In this document: positions 56,368 through 64,000 of the stretch, one piece after another
How the letters are laid out: each line of letters opens with the position of its first letter
Numbering within the stretch: position 1 is the stretch's first letter
Source of the DNA: Diogma glabrata
Taxonomy: Eukaryota > Arthropoda > Insecta > Diptera > Cylindrotomidae
Length of the DNA: 64,000 nucleotides
Assembly (NCBI GenBank): GCA_963693315.1
Contig: OY856186.1
Coordinates: 284,538,492-284,602,491, forward strand
Direction of reading: 5' to 3'
The notes under the pieces: generated by a model
What the model was told of the DNA's origin: nothing
What the model saw: only the letters and a program-made list of their open reading frames with translations
The model's database searches: none
Program-made: the position numbers and the translations under genes

Positions 56368-57139
56368 GCGCTGTGCAAGGTTGGCATGATATATATCAAT
56401 GATATATATCCGATATATATCATTGATATATATCACGATATTTATTCCCTGATATATATCATGATATTTATAAAAAAGAAACAATTAACTATTCCTACCT
56501 TAAAGTTGGAACTAACTGTTAACAGTCACAGCACTGCCTGCAAAACGCATGCCAAATTGAGGTTACGTGGTTCAGCCATGCCAAGACCATAAAGCTGACA
56601 TAGATTCTGACATAACTAAATTTATGATATAAATATTTTAATGAATGCTAAACATATGCTTTGTTATCTAAAGACAATAGCATTTGCTTTAGAAAGACCT
56701 CAAAGAGATAAAACGATTATTTCCACTGTAGTTGAAATTTGGCATAAACTGGAACTTGGAAGTCCATTTTAAAATAAAGCAACCTTTAGAAGTTAAAAAA
56801 CTTGTTTATCGCATCATGAAATAGCTAATTTATGCTTAACCATCGATTTTAAGGTAAACGTTTGAACAACCACCAAAGAGAAGAAGCATATACTTCCTTA
56901 TTAAAATATAATTATTTCGGACTTCATTCCATTTGCAATGGCGATTTTAACTGAATCTACACCATTTCCAAAATATGTATTTCAATATCCGTTTAGAAAT
57001 ACACCACCAATAACGTAAGGAATGGAATGACCGCCCAAGCAGGTTTTCCAGAATTTGAAATTCGGCAAGCACTGGTCCATTAATGGTAAAATTTTTTGTG
57101 GCGTTTATGCTCCCTGTATGAGCGATGCCGAGCTAATCA

Positions 57140-57430
57140 GCTAATCAGGTTAACAGTACTTGACTTTTGTTATTGGGCCAGTACAAGAACGATTCATCGA
57201 CCGAGTATTTAGTTACCTTTGAATGGCTAAGCACTTAAACATGAATGGTAAACACTACTTGGCTATTGTTATTGGGCCATTACTGTAACCGTGACGCGGC
57301 CAATCTACCGTTTATAGAAATTAATCAGTAAGGTTTACTTTAAATGGCCAAGTAATGGCACGTTAACATTAATTGGCTATTGTTATTGCGCCAGTACTGA
57401 GCCATGAATCGGGCGATCTCTGTTATTTGG
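57140..57430. repeat. minisatellite 1 in the hAT-type element, unit about 100-115 bp
   Basis: The motif TTGGCTATTGTTATTGGGCC recurs near 57158, 57258 and 57372 in diverged form, each followed by AGTACTG-like or ATTACTG-like sequence. Confidence 0.6.
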
Positions 57431-57639
57431 TAAAAAATTCACTAGAGTATTATCCATTTAAGAAATGCATATTTTGAAAAAATTCAGCTATATAGTTTAT
57501 ATATCGCATCTCTTCTAAAAAACTATGATAATAAAGTTGAGGTTGTTTAAAGGTTGGATAAATTTTTTTCTTTAGACATTTTCACTTTATTTTAATTATT
57601 TTGTATTTCATTTAATCAAATTTACATATGATATTGTAT

Positions 57640-58100
57640 ATTGTTTTATTGGCCCTGCCATGATTGCCAGTACTCGGCCATTGCTGCAATACTGATCATC
57701 ATTATTGGTCTGTTGCTGGGTCTGTACAACCTTGTATGGGCCATTGCTGTTTTTTCCTCTGGCAAATGAATGGTAACCATTTATTGTCCGAAGTTATCAA
57801 CTAGTAAAATTATGTTAATGGCCGAGTCGTAGTTACTAGTACTATGAGTCGTGGTTGCCAGTACCCGGCCATTGTTGAATTACTGGTCGCCAGTAGTTGA
57901 CCATTACTGGACTAGTTGTATTACCTACCTTGTATTGGCTTTTTCTCTGCCCTTGAAGGACAGTCATTTATTGTTAAAAGTTATCATCCAGTAAAATTAT
58001 GTTAAAGGCCCAGTTATGGTTGCCACTCGACCATTCCTGCATTACTGGTCACCAGTAATGGACCATTACTGGACCGTTTGTACAACCTTGTATGGGTAGT
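57640..58100. repeat. minisatellite 2 in the hAT-type element, unit about 160-200 bp
   Basis: CTTGTATGGG-type landmarks occur at 57731, 57930 and 58087. Each unit also holds AGTAAAATTATGTTAATGGC and GGTTGCCAGTACTCGGCCAT in varied form. Confidence 0.7.
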
Positions 58101-58559
58101 GTGATGTAACTTGACCAAATAAACAAGACAAAGTGAGCGACCGTATTCGTCATTTGAACTTGTGCAATCGAAGATATAGACGAATAGGCTTGATAAATTG
58201 CCTGTAAACTAAATTGAAGTTGCCATATTTGAATTTATTTTATAGGTGAAGAGGTAAGAAACGAGGGAGTAATGCATTGTCCTGCATACAAGTGTGGAAA
58301 GGGCCAAATATTGTATAATATTTAAGATAAACAACTTATTCAAAATAAATATCAGTACTAGATATATATCGGATATATATCTGATATATATCGGATATTT
58401 TGATATTTATATAAATATCATGATATTTGCCAACCTTGGCGCTGTGTGAGTAGCGATAATAAAAATATAAATTGATTGATATATAATATAAACATATACA
58501 TACTAATAAAGTTTAAAAATTATTAAAACTAAACAAAATAATAGATTATTTGTCGTAAT

Positions 58560-59145
58560 TCATTGCTATTCGCAACTTTTTTAACGGCAAACGGCTGTAA
58601 AGTTTAACTTTACTGCCGCTGGGGAGTATCTAAAGTCTTACTTTTTAGCCGGCGGCTGCAAAAGTAACGCCATTTTTATTTTATATGCCGGCGGCTGTAA
58701 AGTAACTTTCATATTTTTACTGCGGCTGTAAAGTAATTTACATATTTTTACGGCGGCAGTAAAGTAATTTTTATATTTTTACGGCGGCAGTAAAGTAAAA
58801 TAACTTGATATTATTAATTTGTTCAAAACAGAATGCATTTCAGTTCATTTTAATGAATTGAAATCAATAAAAATTAATTTCAGAAAATTTATTACCTAAC
58901 ACATATTTATAAAAAATTTGATGTATTAATTTCATATGTTTAAACAAATTTAAACGTTTGCCGAAAAATTAGTGTATTGAATTCGGAGCTAAAGTGACTT
59001 TTTGTGTTTTGTCTATAATTGTCGGCCTCCCTACGGTCGGTCGGCCGCCAAACTATAGACTCAACACAAAAAGTACAACTTTAGCTCCTAATTCAATAAC
59101 ATACTATTTTCTTTTGTGGGTTTTGTTTTCCTCTACAGCTGCTGT
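58560..59145. repeat. hairpin repeat family, copy 2
   Basis: Carries six GGCGG(C/A)(T/A)GTAAAGTAA units, the last two spaced 31 bp apart, then a segment ending in an inverted repeat: TTCGGAGCTAAAGTGAC (about 58980) against AACTTTAGCTCCTAATTCAA (about 59078). A GC-rich loop CCCTACGGTCGGTCGG lies between. Same layout as 23690-24232. Confidence 0.8.
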
Positions 59146-59174
59146 ATAAAATATTCTGAAGTATGTTCTATAAT

Positions 59175-60205
59175 AGTACATTATGATGCTAGGACGTAAA
59201 GCTAAAGATTTTGGACGGATGTGGAGTTTGCAAATCGAGGCGCTAGCCGAGATTTGCACCCACATTAAGTCCAAAATAGCTTACGTCCGTGCATCATATA
59301 CTATTTTTTATTCGCCGCAAGCAAAATATTTTAAGAAAAGTTGTTTATTCTAAATTAAAATTATAAATTTTCATAAATTTTAAAATAAAAATATGTGGAA
59401 CAAGTAACCTTTGACAAAATATTTATTATTTTTTCCAAATTATTGTGTAGCTATGACAACAAATGATAACAACTCTTTTAATTGGATAATGAAATTTTGA
59501 ATTTGAGGGTTGCTTTGATAAAAAATTTTATTTTTCATAGAATTTAAACAAATACGATTGATTTTTACTTTTTGGACGTAGCTATGACAACAAAATAAAT
59601 AGTTGAAAAGTGATACTTTAAAGCCGCAAATCACAGTAATAAATTAACACTTTAATATGTAGGCGAATAAAATAGTACATTATGATGCTAGGACGTAAAG
59701 CTAAAGATTTTGGACGGATGTGGAGTTTGGCGCTAGCTAGCCAAATCGAGGCGCTAGCCGAGATTTGCACCCACATTAAGTCCAAAATGGACGTAAGCTA
59801 TTTCGCTATTTCGCTATTTTTATTATTTCGCGCATCATATACTATTTTTTATTCGCCGCAAGCAAAATATTATAAGAAAATTGGTTTATTCTAAACTAAA
59901 ATTATAAATTTTAAAATAAAAATATGTAAGTGAACAAATATGAACAAGTAACCTTTGACAAAATATTTATTATTTTTTCCAAATTATTGTGTAGCTATGA
60001 CAACAAATGATAACAACTATTTTAATTGGATAATGAAATTTTGAATTTAAGGGCTGCTTTGATAAAAAATTTTATTTTTCATAGAAATTAAACAAATACA
60101 AATGCTTTTTGCTTTTTTGGACGTAGCTATGACAACAAAATAAATAGTTGAAAAGTGATACTTTAAAGCCGCAAATCACAGTAATAAAGTAACACTTTAA
60201 TATAG
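59175..60205 (+). repeat. 500-bp tandem duplication, each copy with a hairpin
   Basis: AGTACATTATGATGCTAGGA occurs at 59175 and 59675, exactly 500 bp apart. Each copy starts with a palindrome of about 130-190 bp: GATGCTAGGACGTAA pairs with TTACGTCCGTGCATC. It continues through TAGCTATGACAACAAATGAT and AAAGTGATACTTTAAAGCCG. The whole pair is bordered by AAAATATTCT-type sequence at about 59149 and 60219. A 70-codon frame at 59682-59894 follows the repeat. Confidence 0.85.
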
Positions 60206-61030
60206 AGGCGAATAAAAATATTCTTAAAGTATGGCAAAATAAATTATAAAGGCTTTATGTAGTGCAAATGGCAAATGAATAAATGAGGTTGAGTAACGTC
60301 TAATACAACATAATATTTTTCGCTTTTTTATATTCTATAAAGGTTGAATATTTTCATCAAAATGGCGTCCGAGTAAACTTCGTGTTTGTCGTGTTGCTTA
60401 ATTATTTTCAACTATTTCGGGATAATCTGGCATTTAATTACAAAAATTAATTATATAAATTTTATAAAATTCAAAGTTTACCAACTATTAACATTACAAT
60501 GGTCTATGTGTTTAAATTGTGATTTTTTGAATGCCTGCAGACCATATCATAACCTCATAACCTCATTTTACCATCAAATTTTACCATCAATTTTTTCCTA
60601 TTTTTTTTATATCTACAAATAGCCTTAAAGGAAAAAGAATTGGATACATTAATAGTGGAAATCTGATATACTTTAACTTAAATTACTTTAATATACTTAA
60701 ATCTAAGATATCTTAATAGTGAAATCTTTATTAGTGGAAAGCTATTGGTTATATAATTTAATTGTTTGATTGGCTAACTACTACGTGTTATTTCTGCTGA
60801 AGCTCTATATAAACTCTAAAATGTATATCATATATTCATTAATTTTCATTTTTTTGCAGTAATCGGTCTCCGTACTTCTTAACAACACGTGGTCAAAGTA
60901 TTCGCTGATTTTTACAGTGCTATATATAATTCTAATACCAGAACCAATCAATATTGTTTTATCATCAAGATTATCACTTCGATTATCACATCATCCTGAT
61001 CTAATTCATTAACATATCATTTCAAGATAG
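60206..61030. other. spacer, possibly 5' region of the next LINE
   Basis: A TATA-like CTATATAAAC at about 60805 and a TTTTTTGCAGTAATCGG acceptor-like run near 60855 are visible. The link to the LINE downstream is only by position. No frame of note. Confidence 0.4.
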
Positions 61031-61788
61031 TCACATCTTAAGTTTGTCAAATCGCTATACATCATCCAGCTCAATTTCACTAACCTATTCAGTATCTGAG
61101 GTTATTAAACCTATACTACTGTTCATACTTCATCATTCATCTAAAATTTTTCATCTAATTATAGTCAATTATAATACAAAAACTCCTACTAATGATCATA
61201 CTCACCATTCATCTATAAACATTCAACTATAAATTTTCTTCAACTAACTATTTTTCAACGTATACAATTTGTACTATCTATCATACATACTTCACCATTC
61301 ATCTTTAACTTTTCAATTAACTATTGTCAAGACTATCAAGACTGTCATATTACTCAACTCATCACTAAGCTTAACTTCAATTTATATCATTAAAACTCAT
61401 CACGCTCAATTTACCATTCAGTTCAACTTCATACATAATATATTAATCACCTTTACTATATATTGATATTATCATCAAGATTGTGTCAACACTTCACTCA
61501 TCATTCAGCATTGCTTTATTAACCGTAAGTTCAATATTTCGTTCATCGTGATTGCCGCTTCTCACACCTCTTCATTACACGTATTGCTTACATTTAGGAC
61601 ATTAGTTCATAGTTTTACATTGTCTTATATTTAGTATTCTGTTTATCTTCTGTAGTTAATAATTCTTACCGCTACATACCTACTCCTTCTTCTCTTCCTT
61701 TCTTGCCTTGAATTTTCCTCTTGTTCTCTTGCCTCCTAAGCCGACTCCTTTTCTTACCCTCCCTTCTTTCATTTATTTCTTCGACATT

Positions 61789-62463
61789 ATGCCTCCAACA
61801 CCTATTAACTATCCAATCTGTAAAATGGTCGTCTTTGATAAAGACACTTGTATCCAATGTGACTCCTGCTCATCTTGGGTTCACCAAACATGCCCCAAAC
61901 TCTCTCCATCTAAGTTTTGAACATTCGGTGCTGATCCATCTCTCAAATGGTCTTGTACCCCTTGCTAAAAAAAATTAAACTATCTTCTAAAAACAAACTG
62001 AGTCATCTGACTCATCTAATTCTCTTATATTAAACAAACTTGCTCAAATACAAAACCAGCTTTCCGAATTGCATTTATCCTCCGCGCTCTCCACCTTCAA
62101 AACCATTCAACAACTTTCCGATATTGGCATCTCTATTAATACTCTCCGAGACGAATTCTTTTTTACCAAAAAGGAAATGTCATCCCTGCGTGCTGACCAA
62201 GTCAAATTAGCCAACGATTTTGCCAATCTGAAATCTAATATTGGCTCTTTTGTTAAACCTACCATCGACATGCATCTAGCGAATGTTAACAACGATCTTC
62301 GTAGCCACAAAGCCGCTAATACAAAACATCTGAGGGAATCCAGGCGACGAGACATTCTTATTTCGGGCCTTCCCATCTGCACTGACCTTAAAGATGCTTC
62401 TCTCAAAATCTTTTCTAACTCTATCTCTCGTTTTCGAATTGGGTCTTCGAGTATCTTAATCAC
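61789..62463 (+). pseudogene. LINE ORF1 with PHD-like zinc finger and coiled coil
   Basis: From ATG 61789 the frame reads CKMVVFDKDTCIQCDSCSSW, then VHQTCPKLSPSKF before TGA at 61918. The Cys/His spacing (C, C-x2-C, H-x2-C) and the W-VH follow the PHD finger pattern. After a frame change, 62069-62460 gives a heptad-like helix (FKTIQQLSDIGISINTLRDE, MSSLRADQVKLANDFANLK) and then RESRRRDILISGLP, the segment after the coiled coil in ORF1 proteins. Such proteins bind the LINE RNA. Confidence 0.65.
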
Positions 62464-62839
62464 CCTTTCTTATGACTCAAATTCGACTGTCCCTCTGAAC
62501 TCTCCGTTAAGTTTCCTCCATAAACCTTTCCTTTTCTCTCTCTGCCTCTCATCCTATCTTACACTTTATTTTTCTAGCTCCCATTATCCTTCCCTTTTTT
62601 CATCATGCTTCACGAAAATTTATCACTATGTCCGTTTTGATATCACTCGTGAATGAATTACTCCCTTCTTTCCCTCTTTCTCTTATCCCTATTACCTCCC
62701 CTCCTTTTTTCTCTCTTGCTTCCTCACCTCACTCCTTTTCGTAATCCCTTCTTCCTTCCCTTCCAAGTTACGACTCTTTACTTTCCCTACTTTCTCTACT
62801 TATGTCTCTTGATTCTCTATCTCGTGTGGCAAGTGACAG

Positions 62840-63600
62840 CTCCTTTCTTTCTAAGTACCTTTCCAAATTTCGTAATTCCCTCAATATTGGATATTTCAAT
62901 GCGCCCTTAAGCCTAGTGCTTCCTTTTCTAATCTTGATGAAGTCAAGTCTATTCTCTCCGGTTCCCTTCTTGACATTGTTGGTGTCTATGAGACTTAACT
63001 GAAATCGTATATCTTAAACTCAGCCGTTGATGTTGATGACTACCGAATCCATAGGCATGATCGTTTTAGAGTTAGGGGTGTGGGTGTTGCTCTTTACGTT
63101 AGCAAAAAAATCAAACCTAAAAAAATTCACACCTTTGATGATTCGGATGCTAAAGCAGTTTTTGTTCAAGTTAGCATGTGTGGTTTCTGCATTTTGGTCG
63201 TTGTTACCTACCTCTGTAAGGGTAAATTTGCCTTAATTGAAGAGATAATTGCACCATTCTCTAATCGATATCCCTACATTATTCTTATGGGTGATTTCAA
63301 TACTAATATTCTAAATTCACTTTAATTATCACATGCTTCAGATATCTGTTCTCGAATAAATCTTCATATCATTCATAATAATTCCCCCACTCATCATGCC
63401 TATAATTTTCTTTCTGGATCTTGCATTGATTACTTCCTTGTCAGTGATCCTTCTCTTCCTCTTCTTAAAGACCGATTCTGGGTGCCTGGGATTTCTGCTC
63501 ATGCATTCATCTTTACTTCTCTTAACCATTGCAAGGTTTTTTCACCTCCTCTGGTCTACTATCATAATTACAAAAACATTAACCTAGACCTTCTGTCTTC
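62840..63600 (+). pseudogene. LINE endonuclease remnant
   Basis: Pieces in order over several frames: LNIGYFNA (about 62890), GVGVALYVSKKIKPKK (63077), VFVQVSMCGFCILVVVTYL, IILMGDFNTNILNSL with the GDFN catalytic site (63280), then CIDYFLVSD and SAHAFIFTSL, which is a weakened form of the terminal SDH motif. Stops at 63324 and frame changes break it. Confidence 0.7.
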
Positions 63601-63629
63601 TGATATTCTTCAGACTTGTAAAGTCACCA

Positions 63630-64000
63630 AACAATTCACCTTTCATATGACACCCACTTGTAAAGGTCAAAAATAATTTTTTTTCCAAAATTTCCCCTCT
63701 GACCCTCCCTGATAAGCCGACCACCATAGTTTGCGTTTAAACTTTAAAAAATTTTTAAAACTTTACAGAATTTTTTTCTTTTGTAATGTTTGAAGGGGGA
63801 TGAGGGGGTGCCGGAAAACAAACTCACATTTTTTGTAATAGCTCAAAAACTAAGCAGGCGATAATTTATTGATTTTTCTAAATCAAACACGATAACTAAA
63901 AAAACTTTTGTTTCATTATCTTCTTCTCTATATCCCTATAAAATACAGATTAAAATAAAAATTGGAAATTTTTTTGTTTTGAGTAGGCGCAGACAAATAC
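63630..64000. repeat. copy of the CACCTTTCATATGACACCC repeat family
   Basis: CACCTTTCATATGACACCCA at 63639, then AATTTTTTTTCCAAAATTT and TTTGTAATGTTTGAAGGGGG match the unit at 37600-38215. It runs to the window end without a gene. Confidence 0.7.

Larger units (their letters stand above)
56376..58438. mobile_element. 2063-bp hAT-type element with internal minisatellites
   Basis: Ends are CAAGGTTGGCATGATAT and the inverse CAAGGTTGGCAAATATC. Perfect 8-bp direct repeats GCGCTGTG flank it (56368-56375 and 58439-58446). An 8-bp duplication with CA(A)G-type ends is the hAT signature. Subterminal regions are packed with the palindromic decamer GATATATATC: about six copies at the left (56386-56460) and about four at the right (58368-58400). 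The middle holds two minisatellites and AT-rich sequence with short frames such as ERPQRDKTIISTVVEIWHK near 56700, perhaps transposase debris. No intact transposase, so it is non-autonomous. Confidence 0.85.
61031..63640 (+). mobile_element. decayed LINE with PHD-finger ORF1, endonuclease only
   Basis: A 5' region (61031-61650) with diverged CTTCACCATTCATCTTTAAC-type repeats leads to ORF1 with a PHD-like finger and coiled coil, then an endonuclease. The RT is missing: the sequence passes at about 63630 into the dispersed 271-bp repeat family. The coding strand is strikingly C/T-rich (61700-62800). ORF1 with a PHD finger is known from CR1/L2-type LINEs. Confidence 0.7.

Noticed and set aside
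62107..62463. 118-codon minus frame opposite the LINE ORF1
   Set aside because: Shadow of the plus-strand coiled-coil coding sequence.

Overview
This is a 64-kb stretch of a very AT-rich animal genome, most probably an arthropod and likely an insect. The reasons are spliced introns, asparagine-rich coding sequence, and the mix of transposon families: Ty3/gypsy, Penelope, LOA-, RTE- and CR1/jockey-type LINEs, hAT, foldback elements and many palindromic MITEs. There is no operon, ribosome-binding-site signal, CRISPR array, rRNA or tRNA that I can support. A 200-N scaffold gap lies at 18026-18225.

Host genes are few and all on the minus strand. The last two exons of an ankyrin-repeat gene resembling ANKRD33/ANKRD33B lie at 4093-4806, with intron borders that can be read directly. 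A 250-codon Asn-rich exon (44202-44953) is followed by a likely 53-nt microexon (43854-43906). Their phases allow splicing to the ankyrin exons, so a single gene with a transposon-filled intron of about 39 kb is possible. At 9.40-9.65 kb there is a frameshifted fragment of a rhomboid-type protease gene.

The rest is a nested mobile-element landscape. By region: 0-1 kb satellites; 5.4-9.4 kb decayed Ty3/gypsy element; 9.85-11.4 kb foldback transposon with 30-bp tandem repeats in its inverted arms, a MULE-like transposase relic in its loop and a perfect 8-bp target duplication; 13.5-15.3 kb Penelope-like element with GIY-YIG endonuclease; 15.5-18.0 kb unclassified transposase-like ORFs between direct repeats; 18.2-19.6 kb reverse-oriented LTR retroelement with a tRNA-Lys primer-binding site; 20.3-21.4 kb hAT relic plus a 281-bp duplication; 22.9-24.2 kb LTR and a hairpin family; 27-28.8 kb hAT transposase; 29.2-33.3 kb RTE LINE carrying three later insertions (a 488-bp palindrome, a 62-bp fragment, a LINE 3' end); 37.5-41.4 kb an LTR split by satellite, (TA)n, a 1-kb inverted repeat and a LINE tail; 49.0-53.9 kb a nearly intact LOA-like LINE inside a palindromic MITE; 56.4-58.4 kb a 2063-bp hAT-type element with perfect 8-bp duplication; 58.5-60.2 kb hairpin repeats; 61-63.6 kb a decayed LINE with a PHD-finger ORF1.

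The most unusual items are the foldback/MULE element, the 2-kb hAT-type element filled with minisatellite, the LINE-in-palindrome nesting and the possible giant-intron ankyrin gene. Family names come from recognising motifs by eye; no database search was possible.
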